Assembly (NCBI GenBank): GCA_963733145.1 | Contig: CAVTCJ010000010.1 | Span: forward strand, 30,478-94,477 | Length of the DNA: 64,000 bases | Reading direction: 5' to 3' | Source: JAHIKV01 sp963733145 | GTDB lineage: Bacteria > Planctomycetota > Planctomycetia > Pirellulales > Thermoguttaceae | Part shown: one piece after another, positions 56,750-64,000 of the stretch | Position numbering within the stretch: position 1 is the stretch's first letter | Layout of the letters: every line of letters starts with the position of its first letter | Translations under genes and position numbers: made by a program | Notes under the pieces: generated by a model | Seen by the model: only the letters and a program-made list of their open reading frames with translations | Told to the model about the DNA's origin: nothing | Database searches by the model: none

Positions 56750-58183
56750 ATGTTCGGTTGGCTGAAAAACACCCGTAGCGACAACAAACAGCGGCGCACG
56801 CTCCGCATGGTCCACGTGCCGCTGCGGGTCCGTGGCCGTTACGACGCCGCTGCCACTACGGACGAGAACCGCCGCCACTGGGCCAACGCCGATCTGCTCT
56901 CGGTCAACGCTGCCAACAACCCTCGCGTTCGGCAGACGCTCCGCAGCCGGGCACGGTACGAAGTGGCCAACAATAGCTACGCTCGGGGGATTATTTCGAC
57001 GCTGGCCAACGACTGCATCGGCACCGGACCCCGCTTGCAGATGCTCACCGACGATGCCGAGGCCAACCGGGTGGTCGAACGGGAGTTCATGCGCTGGGCC
57101 GATAGCGTCAGCCTGTCCGAAAAGCTCCGCACCATGCGGATGGCCCGGGCCGAGTCGGGCGAGGCGTTTGCGATGCTGGTGGCCAATCCGAAGGTGGACT
57201 CGCCTGTGAATCTGGACCTGCGGCTGGTGGAGGCCGATCAGGTCGCCACGCCGTTCTTGAACCAATTCCCGTTCAGGGCCAATGCAATAGACGGAATCGT
57301 CTTCGACGCCTACGGGAATCCGACCGAATACCACGTGCTCAAAAACCACCCCGGCGACACGATTGCCGGATTCACGCTGGACTATGACCGCGTGCCGGCG
57401 GCTTCGATGGTCCACTATTTCCGGGCCGACCGGCCGGGGCAGAGCCGGGGCATTCCCGAGATTACGCCCGCGTTGCCGCTGTTCGCCCAACTGCGACGCT
57501 ACATTCTGGCGGTCGTGGCCGCGGCGGAAACGGCGGCCGACTTCGCGGCCGTGCTGTACACGGACGCCCCGGCCAACGGCGAGGCCGATCCGGTCGAGCC
57601 GATGGACCTCGTGGAGTTGGAGCGGCGGATGGCCACGGTGTTGCCGGGCGGATGGAAGCTCTCCCAGGTCCACGCCGAACAGCCTCCGACGGGCTTCTCC
57701 GAGTTCACCAAGGAAATCCTCAACGAAATCTGCCGCTGTCTCAATATGCCGTTTAATGTGGCCTATGGGAATAGCTCGGGCTACAACTACGCCTCCGGCC
57801 GGCTCGATCACCAGACCTACTACAAGTCGATCCGCGTCGACCAATCGCAACTCGGCCTGAGCGTTCTCGACCGCGTGCTGCGGGCCTGGCTGGACGAGGC
57901 GATTCTGATCTCCGAACTCTTGCCGCTGTGGATGCGCACCACCGCCTTCCGCGATCTGGCTCACCAGTGGTTCTGGGATGGCCAGGAGCACGTCGATCCG
58001 GCGAAAGAGGCCAACGCCCAATCCACTCGGTTGCAGAATCACACGACCACACTGGCCTACGAATACGCCCGGCAGGGGCGAGACTGGGAGAGCGAAATCC
58101 GTCAACGGGCCAAGGAGATCGCCTTGATGGGAACACTCGGACTGACTCAGCCGTCGCCGGGCAGATCCGGCCCCCGACGGTGA
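56750..58183 (+). CDS. phage portal protein (lambda-type family)
   Basis: A 477-residue portal. Typical features are LRSRARYEVANNSYARGIIS, NDCIGTGPRLQM, RMARAESGEAFAMLVANPKV, SMVHYFRADRPGQSRGIPEI and NMPFNVAYGNSSGYNYASGR. The portal ring anchors the head-tail joint and is the DNA channel. GAGGTGAAGGACGC precedes the ATG. Confidence 0.92.
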   Translation: MFGWLKNTRSDNKQRRTLRMVHVPLRVRGRYDAAATTDENRRHWANADLLSVNAANNPRVRQTLRSRARYEVANNSYARGIISTLANDCIGTGPRLQMLTDDAEANRVVEREFMRWADSVSLSEKLRTMRMARAESGEAFAMLVANPKVDSPVNLDLRLVEADQVATPFLNQFPFRANAIDGIVFDAYGNPTEYHVLKNHPGDTIAGFTLDYDRVPAASMVHYFRADRPGQSRGIPEITPALPLFAQLRRYILAVVAAAETAADFAAVLYTDAPANGEADPVEPMDLVELERRMATVLPGGWKLSQVHAEQPPTGFSEFTKEILNEICRCLNMPFNVAYGNSSGYNYASGRLDHQTYYKSIRVDQSQLGLSVLDRVLRAWLDEAILISELLPLWMRTTAFRDLAHQWFWDGQEHVDPAKEANAQSTRLQNHTTTLAYEYARQGRDWESEIRQRAKEIALMGTLGLTQPSPGRSGPRR

Positions 58184-58209
58184 AACCACGAAAGACGAGG
58201 AGACCGAAG

Positions 58210-60408
58210 ATGCCGCTGCCGAAGCGTAAAAAGGGGGAGAACCACCAGCAGTTCATCGAGCGGTGCATGGCGAACCGCACGATGGTCAAGGAGTTCCCCG
58301 ACGCCGCCCAGCGCCGGGCGGTCTGCGAAGATCAAGCCAGGTTCCAGGGCACGGAGGCCCTGAGCCTGTTTTGCGAGCCGGGGGCGCTGGTGATCGAAGC
58401 GGCCGACGGCGAATCAGCGGCGGACGGCAAGCCCCGTCTGCCCCGGTTCTCGATGGTCGCCTACACCGGCTCTCCGATGCGCGTGGGCGGATGGCGCTGG
58501 CCGGTGGTCGTGGACCTAGCCGGTCTTTCGATCCCCTCGCAGAGCCGGCCGATTCGCTTCGGCCACGACATGCAGAGCGGCGTGGGACACACCGATGCGA
58601 TTCGGATCGAGGACGGCCAACTAGTGGCGGCCGGCGTCGTCTCGCGCGACACGGTCGCGGCGAAGGAGGTGGTTGCCTCGGCCCGCAACGGTTTCCCCTG
58701 GCAGGCGTCGCTTGGGGCCGGCGTCGAGGAGTACGAGTTCGTCAAGGAAAACCAGCGGGTGATGGTCAACGGCCGGGAGTTTTCCGGGCCGGTGAACGTC
58801 ATCCGCAAGGCGACTTTGGGTGAGATCAGTTTTGTGGACCTGGGGGCCGACGGTCGGACCAGCGCAAGCGTGGCGGCCGGGGCACCCGATTTTTCCGAGG
58901 AGATTTCGATAATGGACGAGAATAACAACAGCCAATCCGAGAACCTTTCCGCCCAAGCCGCCGAGCCCGTCCAGGCGACGGTCCAGGCCGCGGCCGTCGT
59001 GCAGGAAAGCGACAACCAGACGGACAAGACCACCGCCGAGATTCGCGCGGCGGCCCTGACCGAGACCAACCGCATCGCGGTCGTCCGCAAGGTCTGCGAC
59101 GGAAAATTCCCCGCGATCGAGGCCGAAGCCATCCGCGACGGTTGGGACTCCATCCGCACGGAATTGGCTGTGTTGCGGGAAGGCCGTCCCAAGGCCCCGG
59201 CCATCCACGCCCACGACGGCAATAACGTCAACGGCAGTCTGTTGGAGGCGGCCTGCATGGTCACCGCCAAGCTCGATGGCGTGGAAAACCTCTTCGACGA
59301 GCCGACATTGGAGGCGGCCGACAAGCGGTTCCGCGGCGGAATCACCCTGCAGGAGTTGCTTCTGGAGGCGGCCTGGGCCAACGGCTACACGGGCCGCAAC
59401 TTCCGCGAACCGCGCAGCGTGCTGCGGTTCGCCTTCCATCCCGAGTTGGAGGCCGGGTTTTCGACCGTCGACATCGGCGGCATCCTGAGCAACGTGGCCA
59501 ACAAGTTCCTCCTGGACGGATTCTTCTCCGTCGAGCGGACCTGGCGGAACATCTGCGCCGTGCGGAACGTCTCCGACTTCAAGACGGTGACCAGCTACCG
59601 GCTGATCGGCAAGGACCAGTACGAGAAGGTGCAGCCCGGCGGGGAACTGAAGCATGGAACGCTGGGCAACGAGACCTACACCAACAAGGCCGACACTTAC
59701 GGCTTGATGTTGTCGATCGACCGCCGCGACGTGATCAACGACGACCTGGGGGCAATCACCACGGTGCCCCGCAAGCTCGGCCGAGGCTCGGGCCTGGAGA
59801 TCAACGACGTCTTCTGGGAGACGTTCCTGAAGAACTCCTCGTTCTTCACTGCCGGCAACAATAACTACATTACCGGAGCGGCTACGGTCCTGGGGATCGA
59901 CGGACTGACGGCCGCCGAGGTGGCCTTCATGGACCAAACGGACTCGGACGGCAAGCCGGTGGGCATCATGCCTGCCATTCTGTTGGCGCCGACCGCTTTG
60001 AGCGCGATGGGCACGCAGTTGTTCAAGTCGCTGGAAATCCGCGACACCACGGCCAGCACGAAGTACCCGATCGCCAACCCGCACCAGGGCAAGTTCCGTG
60101 CGGAGGTGAGCCGCTACCTCGCCAACAGCCATTACACGGGCTATTCGGCCAAGGCCTGGTATCTGCTGGCCGATCCGAACGACCTGCCGGTGATCGAGGT
60201 GGCGTTCCTCAACGGCCAGGAGTCGCCCACGATCGAGACGGCCGAGGCCGACTTCTCGGTGCTGGGCATCCAGATGCGTGGCTACCACGATTTCGGTGTC
60301 GCCCTGCAAGACGCCCGCGGTGGCGTGAAGGTGAAGGGCGAGGCCGTAAATCTGAACATTCAATTCCATAGGAGAAACAATCATGGCACTCGTAGCATTC
60401 GTTTGTGA
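58210..60408 (+). CDS. prohead protease - major capsid protein fusion
   Basis: A 732-residue polyprotein. Residues 1-230 are a prohead-protease-like domain: RFSMVAYTGSPMRVGG, RPIRFGHDMQSGVGHTDAI, GFPWQASLGAGVEEYEF and LGEISFVDLGADGRT, with a candidate His in FGHD and Ser in QASLG. A Gln/Ala-rich linker about 232-270 begins at an internal ATG (58912). The rest is the capsid protein (LLEAAWANGYTGRNFREPRS, NVANKFLLDGFFSVERTWRN, KYPIANPHQGKFRAEVSRYL). In many phages these are separate genes; here they are one frame. Self-cleavage is likely. The end overlaps the next gene by 26 bases. Confidence 0.87.
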   Translation: MPLPKRKKGENHQQFIERCMANRTMVKEFPDAAQRRAVCEDQARFQGTEALSLFCEPGALVIEAADGESAADGKPRLPRFSMVAYTGSPMRVGGWRWPVVVDLAGLSIPSQSRPIRFGHDMQSGVGHTDAIRIEDGQLVAAGVVSRDTVAAKEVVASARNGFPWQASLGAGVEEYEFVKENQRVMVNGREFSGPVNVIRKATLGEISFVDLGADGRTSASVAAGAPDFSEEISIMDENNNSQSENLSAQAAEPVQATVQAAAVVQESDNQTDKTTAEIRAAALTETNRIAVVRKVCDGKFPAIEAEAIRDGWDSIRTELAVLREGRPKAPAIHAHDGNNVNGSLLEAACMVTAKLDGVENLFDEPTLEAADKRFRGGITLQELLLEAAWANGYTGRNFREPRSVLRFAFHPELEAGFSTVDIGGILSNVANKFLLDGFFSVERTWRNICAVRNVSDFKTVTSYRLIGKDQYEKVQPGGELKHGTLGNETYTNKADTYGLMLSIDRRDVINDDLGAITTVPRKLGRGSGLEINDVFWETFLKNSSFFTAGNNNYITGAATVLGIDGLTAAEVAFMDQTDSDGKPVGIMPAILLAPTALSAMGTQLFKSLEIRDTTASTKYPIANPHQGKFRAEVSRYLANSHYTGYSAKAWYLLADPNDLPVIEVAFLNGQESPTIETAEADFSVLGIQMRGYHDFGVALQDARGGVKVKGEAVNLNIQFHRRNNHGTRSIRL

Positions 60409-60724
60409 AGGGGAGGCGATCGACTATACGCCCTCTTCGGCGGTTGCCGCCGGGGACGTGGTGGTCCAGTCGGACCTGATCGGCGTGGCCAAGCAACCCA
60501 TCGCCGCCAACACGCCCGGCTCGTTGGCTGTCAGCGGCGTGTTTGATTTTCCCAAGGCGACCGGGGCCGATACCGGGATTGCCGCCGGGGTCAAGGCCTA
60601 CTGGGACGCGGCCGACAAGCAGGCCAAGGCGGACGACGAGAGCGGGGCCAACAAGCTGATCGGCAAAACAATCCAGGCCGCGGCCGACGCCGACGCGACG
60701 GTTCGCATCCTGATGGGCCAGTAA
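60383..60724 (+). CDS. DUF2190 capsid decoration protein
   Basis: A 113-residue DUF2190 protein: EGEAIDYTPSSAVAAGDVVV, LIGVAKQPIAANTPGSLAVS and GVKAYWDA are diagnostic. DUF2190 members are capsid cement proteins next to the major capsid gene. The start overlaps the capsid gene and follows AGGAG. Confidence 0.9.
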   Translation: MALVAFVCEGEAIDYTPSSAVAAGDVVVQSDLIGVAKQPIAANTPGSLAVSGVFDFPKATGADTGIAAGVKAYWDAADKQAKADDESGANKLIGKTIQAAADADATVRILMGQ

Positions 60725-60736
60725 CCGGAGGGTGCC

Positions 60737-61123
60737 GTGGCGAACCTGCTGCAACAGGCATCGGACTGGCTGGAAACGAAGCGCACGCAGTACGCCGCCG
60801 GCGCGGTGTGCTACGTGCGCGGCGGTCAGTCGGCGGACGTTTTGGCCACCGTGGGCAAGACTACCTTCGAGGTCGACGACGGCTACGGGGTGCTGGTCCG
60901 CCACGAGTCCCGCGACTACCTGGTGCTGGCGGCCGAATTGAAGTTCGGTGAAACGCCGATACTGCCCCAGCGGGGCGATCTGGTGCGGGAAACACAAGAT
61001 GGGCAGGTCTTCATCTACGAGGTGACTGCCCCGGGCAACGAGCCCTGTTGGCGATACAGCGATCCCTATCGCAAGACGCTCAGAATCCACAGCAAGCAAG
61101 TTGACACGGAGGCGGCAACATGA
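60737..61123 (+). CDS. head-tail joining-type phage protein (128 aa)
   Basis: A 128-residue beta-rich protein from a GTG start with GGAGGGTG upstream. WLETKRTQYAAGAVCYVRGG at the N-terminus and GDLVRETQDGQVFIYEVTAP resemble head-closure or adaptor proteins. Position between the decoration and tail genes supports it. The stop overlaps the next ATG. Confidence 0.65.
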   Translation: MANLLQQASDWLETKRTQYAAGAVCYVRGGQSADVLATVGKTTFEVDDGYGVLVRHESRDYLVLAAELKFGETPILPQRGDLVRETQDGQVFIYEVTAPGNEPCWRYSDPYRKTLRIHSKQVDTEAAT

Positions 61124-61503
61124 CCCGACGATGGCTGCAATCGGCAGACGTGGATGTCGACGAGGCGACCGGCGCGCTGCTGGTCCAGGTGGGCGACGCG
61201 GAGATCAAAATCGCCTCGGCCACTTCGGCCGTCGCTGGACCGCAGTTGGCGGTCGTCGACGATACGGCAGGTGGCCAGTCGTTGGAGACCATGCTGGGGG
61301 CGGCACTCTCGGCAAACCTGAAGCGGCTGACGCTCTATCAGACCGACGAGACGACCATCCATTGGGCAGCCGGCGCGGCCGACGCGAACAGCCCACCGCT
61401 GCCGGCCGGCGGCATCGACCTGCCGGTGGACAAAACCTACGCCGACACGCTACGGTTCTTCGCCGCCGCGGCAGCCGGTTTGACAGTAATTCAATTCGGT
61501 TAG
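61120..61503 (+). CDS. hypothetical structural-module protein (127 aa)
   Basis: A 127-residue protein (RRWLQSADVDVDEATGALLV, LTLYQTDETTIHWAAGAADA). Beta-rich; no family recognised. Coupled by a four-base overlap to the gene before it, so it probably belongs to the virion or its assembly. Confidence 0.6.
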   Translation: MTRRWLQSADVDVDEATGALLVQVGDAEIKIASATSAVAGPQLAVVDDTAGGQSLETMLGAALSANLKRLTLYQTDETTIHWAAGAADANSPPLPAGGIDLPVDKTYADTLRFFAAAAAGLTVIQFG

Positions 61504-61531
61504 TGGTTTCGCGTGAAAGGAGATCATCGCA

Positions 61532-62032
61532 ATGGCGGTCAGTGCGAAAAACCCGAAAACGCTCACCATCGCAGCAGCCCAGATTCGTTATTCCATGCAA
61601 CTGGATTTGATCGGCGGGCGGATCGGCGGCCAGTTGGATTTACAGCGGAGCCAGCGCCGCGAGGACGGCACCTGGTTGGACGATCCACAGACTGGGGCAC
61701 GAAAGCGGGCCCCGTTGCCGGACGATAAGGCGACCCAAGCGGCCGTCACCAAGCTGTTGGCGGTGGTGCCCTCGTTTCTCGGCCCGTTGGGTGTGGAAGG
61801 GCAAATCAAGGATGTGCGGCTGCGTTTGCGGGGGAACCTGGCCGCCGACGGAAAACTCGTCGTTTCCGTTTCGGTCCAGGCCAACACGGCTGGCGGCTGG
61901 CAGATCAAGCAGATTCCAGACCTGACGAAATTCTTGTCCGCAAATCCGTCACTGGCACAGCCCGTGTTGTCCGCCTGGGACGCGCTGGACGCGGCGATCG
62001 ATGCCGCCAACTCGCAGGAGGGCTGGCTGTGA
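61532..62032 (+). CDS. hypothetical structural-module protein (166 aa)
   Basis: A 166-residue protein after AAAGGAGA. AQIRYSMQLDLIGGRIGGQL and KDVRLRLRGNLAADGKLVVS are beta-rich; the tail is an alpha-helix (LSAWDALDAAIDAANSQEGW). No family recognised. It overlaps the next gene by four bases. Confidence 0.6.
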   Translation: MAVSAKNPKTLTIAAAQIRYSMQLDLIGGRIGGQLDLQRSQRREDGTWLDDPQTGARKRAPLPDDKATQAAVTKLLAVVPSFLGPLGVEGQIKDVRLRLRGNLAADGKLVVSVSVQANTAGGWQIKQIPDLTKFLSANPSLAQPVLSAWDALDAAIDAANSQEGWL

Positions 62033-62784
62033 GCACGATCGTCGCCAAGACCGGAACGCGAGACTGGTTCCTAGACACCAGTTGGGTCGGCGAGGTGCAT
62101 CCCGTGGCTGGTGACACGGCGGTCATTCCCGCCGGTTGCACGATGAGCGGCGGGGCGAGTGCCGCCAATATCCTGGTAATCATCGAGCAGGGAGGGGTGT
62201 TGAATTCGTGGGAAATGATGGCGGGGCTTTACGGCATCATTCTCTGCTACGGCACGCTCTACTGCAACGGCATGGACATGATGTTCAACGCAGGCCTGAT
62301 CGTGGCCAAGCCAGGCGGAACGGTCACGCTGGACAGCACGATGGGATACGACGGCGGTACGATCATCTGCGAAGGGGGCGGCCTGATCGAGATGATGTGG
62401 GGGCATTATGGCGGGATGCTGATTGAGGCCGGCGGCCTGGTGGAGATGAGTTATTCCTGGAGTTACACCGGATCAATCGTCGTCGAAGACGGCGGGGCGC
62501 TGTCCTGGTCTACCGGCGACGGCAACATCTCCATCGTCTGCGAAAGCGGGGGGGCGGTTTCTATGAGTGAGGTAAATGAAGTCGCCACCCTGGCCTATTA
62601 CGACGGGGCGACGGTCACTGGGTCAACGAAGCTCCGCCAACTCCCCGATCCGGCCTGGAAGACGGTCCACTACGACGGCCAACTCGACGACTACATCGCG
62701 GTCAAGAACGGGGACGATCTGCTCTACAACGAGAACAGCCCGCACATGCCGCGGGGGATTCTGGTCTGCGGAGGGAAGGGGTAA
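62029..62784 (+). CDS. glycine-rich beta-repeat protein (251 aa)
   Basis: A 251-residue GTG-start protein with short repeats of a strand and a GG turn: IIEQGGVLNSW, IVAKPGGTVTL, IICEGGGLIEMMW, LIEAGGLVEMSY, IVVEDGGALSW, IVCESGGAVSM. This looks like a right-handed parallel beta-helix, as found in phage tail or adhesin proteins. The N-terminus carries VAGDTAVIPAGCTMSGG. It lies in the structural operon; the exact role is not known. Confidence 0.65.
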   Translation: MSTIVAKTGTRDWFLDTSWVGEVHPVAGDTAVIPAGCTMSGGASAANILVIIEQGGVLNSWEMMAGLYGIILCYGTLYCNGMDMMFNAGLIVAKPGGTVTLDSTMGYDGGTIICEGGGLIEMMWGHYGGMLIEAGGLVEMSYSWSYTGSIVVEDGGALSWSTGDGNISIVCESGGAVSMSEVNEVATLAYYDGATVTGSTKLRQLPDPAWKTVHYDGQLDDYIAVKNGDDLLYNENSPHMPRGILVCGGKG

Positions 62785-62788
62785 GCCG

Positions 62789-63241
62789 ATGCCGACAAAC
62801 AGCACCGCAATCCAGATCGCCGACGCCGTGGTGACCGCCCTCAGCGCCGCCACCCTCAGCCAGCCGGTCGTCGCCGTGCGCTACTACCTGCCCGAGTTCG
62901 ATCTCAAGGAATTGAAGGACCTGCACGTATCGGTGGTGCCGGCCGAGTTGGACGAGGAGATTTCCGACCGCGCCCGCGACCGGGCCGACTACAAAATCCA
63001 CGTCGCCGTGCAGAAACGGGTCGCCAAACAGGACCAGTCGGGCCTGGACACGGCGGCCATCGACGGGCTGATGTTGCTGGTCGAGGAGATCGACGATCTG
63101 CTCCGCCACAAACCCCTGGCCGGATTCGAGTCGGCCCGCTGGGTGAAGACCGAGAATGCGCCGATTTACGACCCAAAGCACCTCCAAGAGAACCAGCAGT
63201 TCACCAGCCTGTTGGCCTTCACCTTCCGGGTAATCAGATGA
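62789..63241 (+). CDS. tail terminator/completion-like protein (150 aa)
   Basis: A 150-residue protein with ADAVVTALSAATLSQPVVAV, LHVSVVPAELDEEISDRARD and YKIHVAVQKRV, then a helix and a final beta strand. The pattern and place fit a tail terminator protein. It overlaps the next gene by four bases. Confidence 0.65.
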   Translation: MPTNSTAIQIADAVVTALSAATLSQPVVAVRYYLPEFDLKELKDLHVSVVPAELDEEISDRARDRADYKIHVAVQKRVAKQDQSGLDTAAIDGLMLLVEEIDDLLRHKPLAGFESARWVKTENAPIYDPKHLQENQQFTSLLAFTFRVIR

Positions 63242-63684
63242 TCGCCTACCGCATAGACGCCGCCAAGGGGATGTTCTTCAACTCGGCACAAGTGGTCGCA
63301 GCCACCAGCCGTGCCGAACGGAAGGTCCTTTCGCGGTTCGGGGCCTACGTCCGCCGCGGGTCCCGGTCCAGCATCCGCAAGCGCAAGGCCGTCTCGGAAC
63401 CCGGTATGCCGCCCAGCAGCCACGCGGGGCAACTGAAGAAGTTCATCTTCTTCGCCTATGAGACGTCGAAACGCTCCGTGGTCATCGGCCCGGCTCGGTT
63501 GAACAAGCCCACCGCGGAGGCCCTGCCCGCCTTGGAGTACGGGGGCAAGACCAAAATCGTCGCCCGCCGCCGCGGCAAGCGGACCATCCGCACAGTAAAC
63601 ATTGACGCCCGGCCCTTCATGGGACCGGCCTTTGAAACTGAAAAACCCAAGCTCCCGATCCTGTGGGCCGCGAGCATTAAATAG
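63238..63684 (+). CDS. HK97 gp10-like tail component
   Basis: A 148-residue basic protein. SRAERKVLSRFGAYVRRGSR, KRKAVSEPGMPPSSHAGQLK, LEYGGKTKIVARRRGKRT and DARPFMGPAFETEKP match the gp10-like family of neck/tail-completion proteins. Confidence 0.72.
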   Translation: MIAYRIDAAKGMFFNSAQVVAATSRAERKVLSRFGAYVRRGSRSSIRKRKAVSEPGMPPSSHAGQLKKFIFFAYETSKRSVVIGPARLNKPTAEALPALEYGGKTKIVARRRGKRTIRTVNIDARPFMGPAFETEKPKLPILWAASIK

Positions 63685-63695
63685 GAGAAGCCACC

Positions 63696-64000
63696 ATGTC
63701 GATCAAGTTAGGCCTCGACGCGAAGCTGTTTAGAAACTCGGCCGATTACGCCACGCCCACCTGGGTCGAACTGACCAACGTCAAGGACGTGACGCTCAGC
63801 CTGGAAAAGGGCGAAGCGGACATCACCACCCGGGCCAACAACGGCTGGCGGGCCACCGTGGGCACGCTCAAAGAGGGCTCGATCGAGTTCGAGATGGTTT
63901 GGGACACGGCCGACGCCGGCTTCACGGCCATCAAGGACGCTTGGTTCGGCGGCACGGCGATCGAGTTCGCCGTCATGGACGGCGGCATCACTACGGCCGG
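63696..64000 (+). CDS. major tail tube-like protein (partial)
   Basis: An open frame running off the window, starting MSIKLGLDAKLFRNS. ELTNVKDVTLSLEKGEADIT, TRANNGWRATVGTLKEGSIE and FEMVWDTADAGFTAI are typical of phage tail tube proteins. AGGAGAAG precedes the ATG. The 3' end is missing. Confidence 0.75.
   Translation, partial: MSIKLGLDAKLFRNSADYATPTWVELTNVKDVTLSLEKGEADITTRANNGWRATVGTLKEGSIEFEMVWDTADAGFTAIKDAWFGGTAIEFAVMDGGITTA

Larger units (their letters stand above)
38055..64000. mobile_element. prophage or phage-derived integrative element (runs off the window)
   Basis: From the recombinase cassette onward the genes follow temperate-phage order: integration, cargo, sigma-like regulator, replication, methyltransferase, a minus-strand operon, then terminase, portal, capsid, head-tail and tail genes up to the window end. 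The left boundary is uncertain: the recombinase is the first clear element gene. The ATPase at 32982 could belong too, with the tRNA-Asn at 31255 as a landmark. No attachment repeat is proven. Confidence 0.72.

Overview
The window looks like a GC-rich planctomycete chromosome (Pirellulales-like; inferred from gene content, not from a marker gene). The clues are a secreted YTV-repeat protein, a fused ResB-CcsA cytochrome c maturation protein, the DUF2924 / large serine recombinase / HTH cassette, and very many short palindromic intergenic repeats. Genes with intact-looking families are repeatedly broken by single-base shifts between about 7 and 52 kb. Housekeeping genes and mobile genes are hit alike, so most of these are probably assembly or read errors. 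I give such genes as one CDS and state where the frame changes.

0-31 kb is chromosomal. It holds murD, a cupin, ligA, a PaaI-type thioesterase, ResB-CcsA, a 14-heme cytochrome with a MtrB/PioB-type outer membrane barrel (a candidate porin-cytochrome conduit), a BRCT-MerR-TPR protein, a ParE/antitoxin pair, the YTV-repeat protein, a lipoate ligase family protein, a GH31 glycosidase operon, xseA with an NtrC-type regulator, a DUF433/DUF5615 toxin-antitoxin pair, araB and a tRNA-Asn. Palindromic repeats have invaded coding sequence in frame: about 29 residues in MurD, about 100 in LigA, about 30 in XseA, and the whole C-terminal tail of CcsA.

31-38 kb is accessory. An IS1-like element with visible terminal repeats lies after the tRNA. 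Next comes a Rad50/SMC-like ATPase of about 1270 residues with a zinc-hook motif and two tandem S24/LexA-like domains at its C-terminus, only the second of which keeps a Ser/Lys pair. A phosphatase-like gene follows on the other strand.

38-64 kb is an integrated phage or phage-like element running off the window. It starts with the recombinase cassette. A two-gene module follows, a 264-residue protein and a QueC-like PP-loop enzyme, which resembles defence cargo. Then come a sigma-like regulator, a NrS-1-type primase-polymerase/helicase with iteron-like repeats at its end, and a ParB-methyltransferase. A minus-strand operon carries a class II glutamine amidotransferase and an amidoligase with HTH and HARE-HTH proteins. 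A plus-strand packaging and structural module follows: terminase, portal, protease-capsid fusion, DUF2190 decoration protein, head-tail and tail proteins.

The best candidates for something undescribed are the ATPase-S24 fusion, the QueC-like pair beside the integrase, the phage-borne amidotransferase/amidoligase operon, and the in-frame colonisation of essential genes by palindromic repeats.
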